Shown: positions 35,570-47,234, numbered from the stretch's first letter. The stretch is DNA of 64,000 nucleotides from Mortierella alpina (GCA_029449245.1 JANATF010000023.1:1-64000); one strand, 5' to 3'. Notes: generated by a model from the letters alone, not told the origin. Numbers and translations: made by a program.

Positions 35570-36350
35570 AGATTCTCTAAAAGAGTGACATCGTAATGTG
35601 TACCGTGCATGCATGTCATCTTTCCCTGTGCTCTAGTCCGCATGAAGCAGTAGCAACCTTTTCTAGGTGTCATATTAATACGGCACTGATTTGATCGATG
35701 AAGACAAGAAAAAAGGTGTTGAAGAGGATCAAGTTGATGGAGCACAGTGCCACTGATCCTGCTTTATTCGCCTTACCAATCTCCCATCCATACTGCTCCA
35801 CTCTATTTTTTTTTCATCCCAATCTTCCAGCTTCTCCAGTCCACAGCTTAAACCTCCATCGCCAGGTGTCGGATAAAAAAAAAGACCTTAGTAGGTGCGG
35901 AGAAATTTGCAGAATCGTCGACTGGCTCGACTTTCCCATCGAGTGCCAGGCCCTTGGCGACGTTGATATTCGCAAGCCGCGTTCATCATATGCTAAAATC
36001 TCACATGCGACTAACCCGCCTTACTATGAAAAACATATGCGACCATGAAAATAGATAAAAATGTATGGGGAAGGCATGCTCGTAGTACTCTACCGTCCCA
36101 AGGCTGAACGAGCCGGGACGCTATAATCTCTACCCATAGAGCGGAAAAATAATAAAGTATTGGCTGCGGGACGAACTCATCATTAAATGGGAGTTGTACC
36201 CGGACTCAGGAATCGCATGTTCATCCTTTTGTTGTTAGTCAGTCTAAAATATCTCTCAGTATTTAAAAAATGGCCTTGACCAGGCTGCATGGCGTTATTC
36301 CTACTACAGCAGAATGTTTATTTCCTGAAGAATTGATAAGGCAAAACCTA
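35570..36350. other. Spacer
   Basis: Nothing recognisable. It holds TTTATT at 36,317-36,322, a likely minus-strand poly(A) signal (AATAAA) for the next gene. Confidence 0.45.
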
Positions 36351-37197
36351 CTTAGTTTTTATTCCGGCTTTACCTACAGTAAACACCCTCATCGCTGGCT
36401 GCGCTTTGAAGACGTCAGTTATGTACTTCAGCAGGTTCTCCTCTTCTCTGTCTCCGTCTCCCTTCAGAGTCATTCTCCCGCCTTTCATCTTGAAAGGGGC
36501 TTTGGGATCCACCCGCATACATCTAATATGATCTTTTGTATCACGCATATTTGTAATAACTCCAATCCTCTCCGGGTTCTGCGTCTTGTACTTTTCCATA
36601 TGCCTTTGTAGATCACGCTCAAATCGACTCTGCTGCCTGCGATAGAAAACCTGGTATGTCGCCTCTGGGACCGTATTAAACTTCAAGATCGCACACGTTT
36701 CTTCAAGTTTGGCATCGACAAGAACTTGATCGGAAATTGTGTGGTTCTTGTTAGCCCGAGAATCATGTTTTTGCACAAGGTGGACTTCCTTCAGGCTACT
36801 GGCGGTCTTGGTCCTGGTCGGTTCCTCCTTGACTTTCGAGATCTCTTTAACCTCTAAGAGGTCTTTCTCAGCCTTGGAGATCTCCTTTCTGAGTCTGGAA
36901 AGTTTTTCTTTTCCCTCGGAGAGTGCCTTGGAGATCTTCTTTCTGACCCTGTTAAGCTCTTCCTTGGCCTCGAGGAGCTCCTTCTGGGCCTTGGAGAATT
37001 CATCTTCCACCTTAGCAAAAGCTGAGGCTGAATGAACGGAAGAGTCTTCCATTTTCACCTTGGCGGGGTGTGTCTCACATACATCGCGGGTCCTTAACAG
37101 CTGCTTCACAAGTTTGGCGTCTAATAACAGAAATAGAACATTTAGTATCTGAAAGTAGCATGATATCAACAAAGAGAACGTATTACATACCTGACAT
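36348..37197 (-). CDS. Coiled-coil protein of unknown function, micro first exon
   Basis: Exon 1 is only seven bases (37,197-37,191: ATG TCA G), followed by a 70-nt intron (37,190-37,121; GTATGT...TTATTAG) and a single exon 37,120-36,348, giving about 259 residues. Residues roughly 30-110 are Lys/Glu-rich with heptad-like spacing, so a long coiled coil is likely. The C-terminal ~110 residues are basic and globular-looking (NMRDTKDHIRCMRV region). I recognise no family. A start at the internal methionine of KVKMEDSS would avoid the micro-exon. Confidence 0.55.
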
Positions 37198-37408
37198 CGT
37201 GAGAAGAAAAGATGGGATTGCAGAAGCAAGTGAAAAGTAAAAGATGGAAAGTTTGTTTGATCAAGATAGTAATAATGGGAATTGCTGAGAAAGGGAATGA
37301 TACGACGGCAACACGATCACACACCTCGGTATTTGTACTTGCCAAGGACCAGTAAGCTAATGAATTTTCCCAGATGCTTTTATGATCCGACGCATAAGTG
37401 TGCAAGAC

Positions 37409-37533
37409 CTTCCTTGGTCAACATTAGGCTTGGCTAAGTCAAGACATTCCTGGTCAACGTTACGCTTGACTAAGTCAAGACCGTCCTTGGTCAGAGTTTT
37501 GCTTGGTTGACTTAGTCAAGGCTTTCCTGGAGC
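37409..37533 (+). repeat. Three imperfect ~38-bp tandem units
   Basis: Units share CTTGGTCA...GCTTG...TAAGTCAAG followed by TTCCTGG. They lie about 210 bp upstream of the coiled-coil gene's start and are rich in TTGACTTAGTCAA-like dyads, so they could be tandem factor sites. Confidence 0.6.
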
Positions 37534-37582
37534 TATGTTGAGCCGAGCCGAACGTATTATCCGAAATCGTTGATGGTCGATT

Positions 37583-38010
37583 AGCCTCGTTCAGTTGCAA
37601 AAATCGTTCAAAATCAAGTCTTCGATTTTGGTTCTTGATGTTGACTTTAGATCAAACTTCAATCCTCTTAAGTTAAGAAATAGCGTGGTCTCGATGCCGA
37701 TGCTGGCTTTGGAAAAGCGACGAAATGGAGATTGTCCAAATTCCAGCAGCAGAACACGTCAATGTTAGTGGTATCAGACACCGGTAAGTTAAGGAAAACT
37801 TGGGCCAAAATCGTCGATGGTCGATGTTGATCGATTTTTGCAATTGAACGAGGCTAAGGAAAAAACTTGGCCAAAATCGTCGATGGTCGATGTTGATCGA
37901 TTTTTGTAATTCAACGAGGCTATTGTATAGTCATGCCTTTCCCAGTGCAGTTTTAAGAATAGTCAGATGCATTAGCCTCGTTCAGCTGCAAAATCGTTCA
38001 AAATCTACCA
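37583..38010. mobile_element. Nested MITE-like inverted repeats
   Basis: AGCCTCGTTCAGTTGCAAAA (37,583) faces its near-exact inverse ending in GAACGAGGCT at 37,855, giving arms of about 24 bp around 225 bp of AT-rich DNA flanked by TA or TTA. The right arm with its neighbour is repeated directly (about 37,798-37,862 and 37,865-37,924), and another left arm lies at 37,974. No transposase frame is present. Confidence 0.65.
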
Positions 38011-39780
38011 TCGACTCTATCAGTTTGAAACGGTTGAAGTCTTAGAAATAGCTCCTCGGATCAAACATAAGGAAAGAATGTTTTGCTTGCTCAATAATGA
38101 CGTCTAGTTTTAAGTTGCCCTCGTCGAGTTTTTTTTTTCCTGTTTACACGCGTTGCTGTTTTTTACTGATATAAAAGCATAGTGCACAGTCTACAGTGTA
38201 ACAACTGCAATGCCTCCGAAATGAAACATCTCCCATGCGCATTATTTGCGGACCAGACTGCACCGCCATTGACGATATTCCGCACTATCATAGTCGAGAA
38301 AGACATGCTGCCAAAGTTCAACCATACCGCTGTACGTACTCGGTGAATCCAGGATGATGCTGGACCCACATATTCTGCTTTGAAAAGGTAAGATAAACCA
38401 GTGATAATTCCTGAAATGAAAGCCTCGCATGGTACACTATGCTTCCTTATCCACAGTATATCTCAGATTTATTTTTTGGTTTGACAGAGAAACAACCCTC
38501 TCCCAAACAAAAAAAACCGTCTGGAGGTATAATAGCCATTCCAGCTTATATCCGACTCGTCTACACGTTTGACAGTGCACGTCAGGAACGTTATCTCATT
38601 GAGAAACTATCTCGAAGATCACCACCAAAGTCGCCGCCAGGAACACTGGTAAGGGCAGTCATATCGCTCGTTGTCATTGCCACCATGCCATGCGTCAGCT
38701 CCTGGATCAATTGGCATGCCGCACACAATGCGGGTAACATCGATATCAAAAATTATCGCTCGACCACTTCAAATTCGTTTCTTCACTCTTTCCCACCTAA
38801 TCTTTGCTTGAGCTATTCAACGCGCTTTTATCGTTGAAGAATCATCAACGCGTTCCAGTCCTGAGGACACCATTGAATACAGGGATAGTCAGTTAAGGAA
38901 AAACGATTTGCAGGAGCAAAATTCTTCCCGCTGATGGCAAAGTGATGCTTTTCATAATTTAACAAGTATCAGAGTAATTTTCAGATTTGGTTATATCGTC
39001 GAAGCAGAATTGACTGACTCATTGTTGTTCTAGCCGAAAAAAGAGCTAGAAACACAATGTATTAATCCTGATTGTTGGTTTTGTTAAAAGAGTGGAATGA
39101 CACTGTGTTAAGTCGTTGAAAATGGCTCTAGGGTGGTGAAAAAGTGTCTGCTCGATTCATATCAATGTTGAAGCTTAGTGACAGAGTTGACATTTTTATG
39201 TGGAAGGCAAAATAGTTCGTATGCTTAATAGGCAGCGGCAGCTGGCCACGTGGTGGTCCTGGTGGATGAAATGTACACGTCTGCAATGTGCCCGCGAAGT
39301 GTAGAAAGAGGTGTCGCCATGCGCGTCGCAAAGCCCACCATACGAACATGCGTTTGTCCCATCTGTGGTGTGTGGATGAACAGGAATTCGAGCGACCCTA
39401 CAACCTTGCAAGAGGTGGGGAATACTGGATCTCGTTTTTTGAGAGGCAGGCGGCGCTGCAGCATCCCCAGTAATTTCGCTCGTCATGTAGTGCAGGTAGT
39501 TTGAGTGTCGAAACAGTAGCATTTTACTTCGTGATAAAGGGTGGCGAACGCTCTGCGACATCATGGGCTCCAATGCGTACTTTATTACCGAGCCCTACAG
39601 ACGCACATGTGCCTAACCAGATGGTCACCCAGCACTCGAAAAGCAGGAAATGCTGCGACTAAATACACACTCTACCGCGATGTGAACCCTAAGCCAGGAA
39701 CACAACGGATCAGTGAGTTAATGGTTTGCCACAGGGGGGAAAGCGCACTCACTAGACCCTCATGATTCGGCCAATAGATA
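38010..39780. other. Intergenic DNA
   Basis: No supportable gene; open frames overlap on both strands and lack motifs. Confidence 0.4.
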
Positions 39781-39783
39781 TGC

Positions 39784-39869
39784 AGTCATCGAGCGACTTG
39801 GTGTAGGTAGACAACGAATGGCATTTAGATCTTGCTTTCTGTGATATAAAAAGTTGTCTACCGATGACT
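39784..39869. repeat. Interrupted hairpin
   Basis: AGTCATCG and GGTAGACAAC (39,784-39,791 and 39,806-39,815) are the inverse of GTTGTCTACCGATGACT (39,853-39,869). The arms are continuous on the right and split by 14 bases on the left. Confidence 0.5.
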
Positions 39870-40038
39870 TTAATTGTCAGTGTCTCTTCAGCACTAATTG
39901 ACCATGCATCCTTAGTTATCTACCGGCGTGTCGATAGTCGTCTGTGATGAAATGAGGTCCATTGTTTCTTTCAAGATTTTTTATTCATGCTCAAAATTCC
40001 AATGACCCTAGATACAACCTAACCGCATGTCCCCTCGC

Positions 40039-42544
40039 TTACATACGCTCCTGAGGCTTCAAGTTCAGAAGACGCATAGCGTTACCCAACGTGATACGCG
40101 CGCTCCAGTACATGAACAGGCGCGCCTCTGCAACCTCCTTCTCAGCGCCCATCACATACATGGACTCGAGTGCCTGTGAGACATTGTGCGACAACTTCAT
40201 GGCGTATCCGACAATGTTGACGGGCTCAAACGAACGGGTGGTCTCGCGGACAATCTGGGGGTAACGAGCAATCATCGTAATCAGGTCGCCGGCAGCACGT
40301 GAGTCACCCAAGTAGCTGAGGTCGGCGTTGGGGTTGACAGACATCTCGGTCTTGCGCTCAATCGAGCAAAGACGGGCGTGAGCATATTGGAGGTATGGGC
40401 CAGTGTCACCCTCGAATGAGAACATGCGCTTCCAGTCAAAGTCGTAGTTCTTGACACGGCGGGCAGAGGCATCCTGGATCATAATGGCCGAAATTCCAAT
40501 GTTGTCGGCCACCTGCATAGGGTCGTCGATCTGTGCGTACTTGTGCTCGTTCTTCTTCATGACCTCGTGCATGGCATCGCGAGTCTCCTCGAGAATGTCC
40601 TCCAGGAACACAACTGTGCCCTTACGGGTCGACATGCCTCCGACCATTCCAAAGTTGAGATGCGTGACCTTCTTGGCAAAGTCGAATCCGAGCAACTCCA
40701 GAATCTTGAAGAGCTGCTTCAAGTGGAGGTCCTGCTGCGAGGCAACAATATAGTACATGTGCTCGAATCCGTACTTTTCATAACGCTCCAGAGCAGCACC
40801 AATGTCGCGGGTGATGTACAGGGTCGTGCCATCCTTCTTTTGCACGACACAAATGCCGAGCTTATACTTTGTGAGGTCGATAATCAAAGCGCCGTCGGAC
40901 TCTGTGAGCAGGTTCTTCTCGTGCAGCATCTTGAGAGCGCGCTCCATTCCATCCGTGACCTGGGACTCTCCCGAGTAGACGTCGAAGGCAATGTTCAGGC
41001 GGGCGTAAATGTCCTTGTACTTGACAATGGACAGGTCACGGAAGCGAGACCAGATGCTGAGGGCGGCCTTGTCGCCATCCTCCATCTTCTTGAAGTAGGA
41101 ACGGGCCTCGTCGTGCACAGCCTCATTCTCCTTGGCATCTTGCTAAAACGGTCATAGGATCATGTTCCTGTTAGTTCCATGTTGATTGCGTCGTATTGCC
41201 ATATTTTCAGAACCAGTGCGGTCAGCTTACGTTGATCTTGACGTAAACGTCGAAAAGGTGCTTGATGGGATCCTCCAACAGCTTCTCCTCTGATCCGTAA
41301 CGCTCGAATCCAACAGCCAGCAATCCGTATTGCTTTCCCCAATCACCGAGGTAGTTCATGCTCAAGGTGTCGTATCCGTTGGCATCCAGGATGTTGCGAA
41401 CAAATGATCCAATAATGGTAGAGCGCAAGTGTCCAGCGTGGAAGGGTTTGGCAATGTTGGGCGAGGAGAACTCGACAATAACCTTCTTCTGCTGTCCCAG
41501 CTCATTGCATCCCCAACGCTCTTTGGTGTTGTAGATCTTTTTGAAAAGCGATTGTGCGAGGTGAATATGGTTGAGGAAGAAGTTCACGAATGGGCCGTCG
41601 GCCTTGGCGAGTAGAATATAGTCATTCAATTGGAACTAGAGTCATCCAAGGGCATTAAGATCAGTATCTGTGTGACAATAGAAGAGCGCAAAAAAAGGGT
41701 TTGAAAACTGACGCCATCTTACCTTCTCGACAATCTCGGAGGCAATGGCCGAGGGGTTGCCCTTTAAGCGCAAACGGGGCACGGAAAGAGCAATATGTCC
41801 ATTCTCAGAGGCACGAGGGGCTTCCAGAGCATCGTAGAGGATCTTGATGTCGACGTCGACCAAGTTTGAGAGCTGTGCAGCCAGAACATTCTTGAAGGCG
41901 TCCAGAGGATCCGTCTCGGGATCCGAGCCCTCGATCTTGGGTACCTCAACGATGGCACCCATCTTTGCCTTCTCGGCAGCAGCAGTGGCAGCCTCGGAGG
42001 CGATAGCCTCGTTGGCCTCCTTCAGTGCCTTGTCGACGACCTCGATGGCCTTTTGGCACTCGGGGCGCTGATCCATGCGGGCCATCCATGCAACAAACTT
42101 TTCCAGGTCCTTGAGGTTGGCGAGCTGCGAGTGGCTCTTGGTATAGGCGGTGATGGCACCCCAGACGGCATAGTCGGCCAGCAGGGGCTTGTCCTCCGAG
42201 AGCAGGAATGACGAGGAAGAGGCGTTGGCAGCAGTGGCGAGGGTGGTGATGTGCTTGGGGGTAGCGATGGTCTGGCGGACGATATCGAGGAGGGAGTCCT
42301 GGGCGGTGGCAAGAGCGGCGTTGGCCTCGTTGTAGAGGTCGTTGGGATGTGCGCGGACGAGGTAGCGGGCAATGGCGACGACGCTCGACAGCTTGACAGG
42401 GCGGGCCGTGCTGGTGGCGACGAGGGTGGTGGAGGCGCTGGTCTCTGCAGGCACGGGCTGGAGAGCCAGGTCGGGTGCGCCGGTGGCGTGGGCCAGAGCA
42501 GCGAGGCCGTAGGGGGCGTTGTTCAATGGAAACGACAGCACCAT
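40039..42544 (-). CDS. Cytosolic arginyl-tRNA synthetase with GST-like N-terminus
   Basis: Class I synthetase charging tRNA-Arg. Exons 42544-41723, 41635-41231 and 41142-40039 give 776 residues; introns are 87 and 88 nt, phase 0. Residues about 55-195 resemble the C-terminal domain of glutathione S-transferases (YAVWGAITAY, FVAWMARMDQRP), as used by other eukaryotic synthetases to assemble complexes. Next come the Add1-like domain, the HAGH form of the HIGH motif (about residue 336) and MSTRKGT in place of KMSKS (about residue 578), as usual for ArgRS. The C-terminal anticodon-binding helices are complete. The start was chosen at the ATG preceding VLSFPLNN; the in-frame upstream stretch is a CA-repeat leader. 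Confidence 0.93.
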
Positions 42545-42780
42545 GGGGGACGCGTGTGTATGTGTGAGTGTGTGTGTGTGTATGTGGAAGAGAGGGCGAG
42601 AGAAAGAGCCGGAGTGAGTGAGAGAATAGAGGAAAAGAGACAAACAACGGCGAGCAAAGAAGAGGGAGGCGTGAGGAGTACCGAGAGGAGATCAATTGTT
42701 TATTTTTTTCAGTGGTTGTTTGGAGGCAGCGACTCTGTAAAGATTCGGTGGCTTGTGCTTCAGGCCCACAGGTCGCTCCT

Positions 42781-42790
42781 TTTTATATGG
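42781..42790 (-). promoter_or_regulatory. TATA box of the ArgRS gene
   Basis: CCATATAAAA on the minus strand, about 240 nt upstream of the ATG, followed by a TC/CA-rich leader. Confidence 0.5.
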
Positions 42791-42799
42791 CCCACGCGC

Positions 42800-43342
42800 G
42801 CACAGAGTCGCGATGACTCCTCCTGTGTCTCGATGCTTGGCCCTCTAGGCCCAAGTGCTGCTTTCGCTGTGCAAGATAAAGCAGGGCAGTGAACCGCACC
42901 TGGAGACACCCACGCCGCAGTGCACGCCTGCAATCATACAGAGTCTAACAACATGACATAGGCTTGGATCGGCACAGAACACATCACCTCCGCACACACT
43001 CTTTGTGTGCTATCGTCAACCCATGTCAGCACGAGTCACTTCCCTTGAAGTTTGAACTCGACAGAGTCCGCCAGTACTCCTCCCCCAGGTTGACCGCAGT
43101 TGACATGCGTTTCTCTCCGCTACACCGTACTGTAGTACACTACACACACGAACATAACCAAAAACTGCAAGCGGGGCTGTGCCTGGCCAGTCCTTGTGTC
43201 CTGATCACAAAGGGCCGACGACTACGAGTGGCTGGCTCTTGCTTTCCTCCCGCTGTGCAAGCACACCCAGGGCCAGTACTCCTTCACACACGCGTTTCGA
43301 CACTCCTGCTGATCCATCCTCAACTGCTCATCCACTCCCTCC
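42800..43342. other. Divergent promoter region
   Basis: Shared upstream region of the minus-strand ArgRS gene and the plus-strand membrane protein gene. No gene inside. Confidence 0.5.
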
Positions 43343-43369
43343 ATGCTATACAGGACACCTTCGCCGTGG

Positions 43370-44516
43370 ATGCATTCCCTCACTCTCATCGGCACATTCT
43401 TGCTCATCCTCATCGCTACCCCCTCAGCTCACGCAAACACTGAAAAGGTCATCTTTACAGCAAGTCATGCTGCCGAACCACATTCAGGTTCCACCGCTGG
43501 CTCAGTGGCAGACGCAGCTGGCTACCACGGCATCTTGGATCCGACTCTCTGGTACATGCACAAGTCCTCATAAAAAGGACACTTTACTAGACTCTTGTGC
43601 CCCATGCACCACAACTCCACGATACTCAGTACACTCACCCTCTCTCTGCTCTGCTTTCGGGGGTTTTATCTTTTCCTTTAGGAAGACTTTAACTTCACCA
43701 CACACCATCATCCAAGCCGAGACGGTGCGGCCTTCGTTCTATGAAAACAGCGAGACGATAGCGGCACTAAAGAATAGTGCGGCATCCTCAAAGGACCCTG
43801 GACAAACGAGCGATCTCATCAGGGAGGCTACAGAGGGTGGCATTGATCTTCTGAATAGAGAATTCAAGTGGTATGTCCTGCCCGATCTCGACGACGGCGC
43901 GTCTTTTGAGTTGCGGATCTCGTATCCTGCCACGGTAGGTGTTTCCTTATGGGCTCCTGACAATGGGCGATATCGTCAACTGATTTGTTCCTGAAAATCC
44001 GTCACTTGGCCTAACTGCCCAAGCTCGTATGTTGAATGATAGTCGCCTGCTGATTTCGAGATCCTGGTTTGGACCTTGTCGGAGGCACAGGAGCACCTGC
44101 CAAAGCATATCCGTCTATTGGATTACTTCTCCAAGGTACACCACGAGTGACGGCGGAAAAAAGACCTACTTGTCAAACTCCGTTCTACAGCGTCTAACCG
44201 CGCACTTTATTCACTCAAACCTTCAACTCTGTAGAACACCATGTTCGCGCGCATCAAGGCCGTTTACACGGGTGTCTCTTACCTCTCGACAGGCGACTCT
44301 GCAACCCGAAGCCCCGAGACTATGCCAGTTCCTTACAATCTTGTGCTGGAGAAGCTCTACTTCATGATTCCCTACCAGGCACTAAAACTTGCCGCTGTGA
44401 TCATCATCGTTGTGATTGTTGGTCTCGGCTATCTGGTCCCCACCATCCATAGCGCACTTCTTGACGTGGCTTCTGGAGCAGGAGAAACGATCCTTGACGG
44501 CAAAAAAACGCAATAA
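43370..44516 (+). CDS. Type I single-pass membrane protein, unknown function
   Basis: Exons 43370-43551, 43682-43934, 44043-44135 and 44235-44516 join in frame to give 269 residues. A signal peptide (hydrophobic core TLIGTFLLILIA) is followed by an acidic lumenal or outer domain containing FELRISYPAT-SPADFEILVW across the second splice, then one membrane span (AAVIIIVVIVGLGYLV) and a short tail. Size and topology recall PIG-X, the GPI-mannosyltransferase I partner, but I see no motif that proves it. The first intron (130 nt, donor GTACAT) is the least certain junction. An upstream in-frame ATG at 43,343 is possible. The stop overlaps an AATAAA. Confidence 0.65.
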
Positions 44517-45560
44517 ATACATCCGTCAGAGATTGTGGACACTTACTGGCTGTATCTCTGCCCTGCTGTATAGGGTTGCACAGACTACTGGTTCAATGTC
44601 TGCTCCTGTCCACAGGGTTCTTCTGAGGGACGTGTTCTTGCACTGACGACGCTGGAGCTGATGCACAACTCGAGCAACGAACAACGGAGTTAATGTGCTG
44701 TCGGAGGCACTAAAGATCAACAAGACTGACCATTTTAAAATTAAGGAACAACTCGACCACACGCGCACACGAGCTTTGCACAGAACATAGTGAACACAAC
44801 AAACAGCTGCATTTCATACCTGTTGTCACTCTCCTTGTCTTTAATGCTCTCCTCAACTGATACACCAAACCCTCAGTCACTTTGACTTGCATCTGTCAAA
44901 TGTGTCCAGGGTGCACGACGTGGACGTGGTCTGGATCGCACCGCGCGCGACTAACACTGGAAGGCAAAAACAAAATAAGTTATGTACTGAGCCAGAGCTT
45001 TCACTGCCTCACAGTGTGTGGGAGGAGAACAGATGTGCAAGCAGCAGAAAAGTAGGTTCTCCGTGAAGGCCTCCCACATTTCGTCTTATAAAATGGAAAG
45101 GAGCGTTAAGTCCGGGGCTCTCGGCGGCCAACAAAGATACTGCCACTGTTCCGCTGCTGCCTAACAATGAGTTCAAGACACTCCCAGCCTCAATTGCAGT
45201 AATGTAGGCTGGTAGAATAAGGTTTGGGCTACTAGTTGATGCGTGCACTGTGATTTCAAGTGGAGGGAAGAAAGGAAGGAAGGAATGTACTTGAGTGTTG
45301 TTGGCGATCGCTCGACTTGTTTCTGTGTGGCTAGGCTCAGTGATGCTGCCCTTGCGCCTCTATGAGTAAGAAAGAGTGTCGAAATAAAGAACAAAGAGTA
45401 TCAGAATAAAGTCCGCGCTTGGCAACATAACTAAAGTCTAGCAAAGATGTGCTAGCACAGGCCACGGTCTCTGTGCGGTATCACTGCATTCAATACATGG
45501 CATTGCTGCACTTACCAGACACACAGAGCTATGACCCACAGAAGCAGATAGAGCAGGGAC
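44517..45560. other. Repeat-bearing spacer
   Basis: No gene recognised. Contains a partial copy (44,890-44,945) of the dispersed repeat found at 45,560. Confidence 0.45.
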
Positions 45561-45905
45561 AAGACTCTTCGCCGGCTGGTGCTGCTCAGAGAGGAGCACC
45601 GAGCCGCCCAGGGTGCACCACGTGGAGGTAGTCTGTCCTCGCACCCCTGTTTTTTATAGTGGTTTGCTCTACTGGTGGGCGGGTACCCCCACTTTGGCTT
45701 GGATATAGCGAGGTAGGGCAAACTCGCTGGGGTTTTTACCGAGGTTAGCACGCAACTCCACTCTTTGACGTCTAGAGCGAGGTACGACAAACACACTGCT
45801 TCTCCATTTATAGTGGTTTGCTGCACTAGTAGGCAAGCCCACCCTCCCTTTGGCCTGTAGAGCGAGATAGCTGGGTTTATTACCCTGGTTGGCACTCCAT
45901 TCTTC
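45560..45905 (+). repeat. Dispersed repeat, copies 1 and 2
   Basis: Core CCAGGGTGCACCACGTGGAG, then GTCTGTCCTCGCACCCC, TTTATAGTGGTTTGCT and a TAGCGAGGTAGGGCAAACTC block. TTTATAGTGGTTTGCT recurs 154 bp later (45,653 and 45,807), starting a second, diverged unit. An inverted copy lies at 47,235-47,440 and a partial direct copy at 44,890-44,945. Confidence 0.65.
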
Positions 45906-46374
45906 CTAAATTTATGTAGCTGTGCTGGGAGTTCCGCCGGACTAGAGAAGGTGTCTGCTGTGGAGTGGCGAGGGTGGGATCGAGTGCAGAGGAGCAAGAG
46001 CAGTAGAGTGACGGCGAAGCCGAGTGACGAGTCAGAGTCCGAGAGGAGATAGAGCAGAGAGTAGGACGAGCAGGAGGAGGAGGAAGTGTAGGAAGAGTGG
46101 AGGAGCTGAGAGCGTGCATTTCTAGTGGCAAGAGGTAGAGGAAAGTCGTCGTTTCGTTCGGGGACACAATCGTAGCTCGAGCGTGTAGAGAAGGCAAAGA
46201 GCTCTGTACGCGACAACGTTTGTTGGCTGTTGGCTGTGGCTGTTGCGCATCAGGAAGGCATGGGAAGTGACTGTCGAGCCAATCCAACTGTGCGTTCGAA
46301 ACAGCAGGGTGGCGAAGTAGTTTTCTCATATGTGTGCGAGGAGAGGGGAGACATACGAAGGACTGAGAGAATGT

Positions 46375-46425
46375 GTGTGTATGTGTGTATGTGTGAGAGA
46401 GAGAGAGAGAGACAGAGAGAGGACC
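46375..46425 (+). repeat. Microsatellite (TG then GA)
   Basis: Runs of TGTGTG with TATG interruptions followed by a (GA)n tract. Confidence 0.7.
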
Positions 46426-46646
46426 AAGAGGGCAGTCGATGGAGGACATGGAAGCAAAGAACATATGCATGCTCCTTCAGCAAGAGTGCACATGCTCGTG
46501 GAGATGGACATGCTCCTCCTCGTCCTTCCTTGCCTGCACAGTGTCTACAGCACACCATCACCACCACCACCACCATGCTCTGCACACTTCAGCTATGTAC
46601 GTAGCATCCTCATGTTCACCGTCGGTCGACCATCCCCCATGGCGGC

Positions 46647-46654
46647 TATAAAAA
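46647..46654 (+). promoter_or_regulatory. TATA box of an apparent gene head
   Basis: TATAAAAA followed by a TC-rich leader, a 5' UTR intron (46,736-46,818; GTAAGT...CCGCAG) and an ATG at 46,848. This is a well-formed fungal promoter. Confidence 0.55.
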
Positions 46655-46847
46655 CCTCCCTCGTTTCCTCTTTTTTCCATTTCTCTTTTCTCTCTCTTCC
46701 CATCTTCTTTTTCCTTCTCAATAGGACCAAGTCAAGTAAGTTCTCTCTTCCCCTCATCTCCCATTCATCCTGCTCTCGTCTTTCTCTCGTCCTCCTCTCA
46801 TCCTCTTACTTTCCGCAGTCGCACCCAGAGACTCACTCACAACCAGC

Positions 46848-47129
46848 ATGTCAACATCGATGTCTTTCTCACGTCAGTACCTCTCTCTAACCTCCAATTC
46901 TACTCTCACTTGCACACACACACTCTCTCTTTCCTCTCACACACATACACACGTATTCTCTCCCACTTTCTCTCCACCTATCCATCGCTCCTCTTTTCCT
47001 CTCCTCACCAACCACGTTCTAGGAGCGGGTGCGCCCTACCGCTTAAACAAGATAGTGGAGGGCGGGTGTGCCCTACCGCCTAGACAAGATAGTGGAGAGC
47101 GGGTGCGCCCTACCGCTAAAACAAGATAG
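46848..47129 (+). CDS. Truncated gene head or spurious frame, 93 aa
   Basis: Starts MSTSMSFS, then Ser/Thr/His-rich low-complexity sequence that looks intronic, then runs into the 37-bp minisatellite. A good acceptor (ACGTTCTAG) ends at 47,022, exactly where the repeat begins. It may be the first exon of a gene whose body was replaced by the minisatellite. No product can be inferred. Confidence 0.25.
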   Translation: MSTSMSFSRQYLSLTSNSTLTCTHTLSLSSHTHTHVFSPTFSPPIHRSSFPLLTNHVLGAGAPYRLNKIVEGGCALPPRQDSGERVRPTAKTR

Positions 47130-47208
47130 TGGAGGGCGGGTGCGCCCTACCGCCTAGACAAGATAGTGGAGAGCGGGTGTGCCCTACCGCTAAAACAAGA
47201 TAGTGGAG
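47023..47208 (+). repeat. 37-bp minisatellite, five units
   Basis: Units begin GCGGGTGCGCCCTACCGC and end ACAAGATAGTGGAG, with starts at 47,025, 47,062, 47,099, 47,136 and 47,173. Two variants alternate (TTAAAC/TAAAAC and CTAGAC), so the higher-order period is 74 bp. Confidence 0.92.
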
Positions 47209-47234
47209 AAAAGAAAAAAAAAGTGATGGGTGAC

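Noticed and set aside
38439-38837. 132-codon frame
   Set aside because: No recognisable domain, promoter or splice support; left as intergenic.
47023-47208. CRISPR-like appearance of regular repeats
   Set aside because: The units are contiguous without unique spacers and the genome is eukaryotic; this is a minisatellite.
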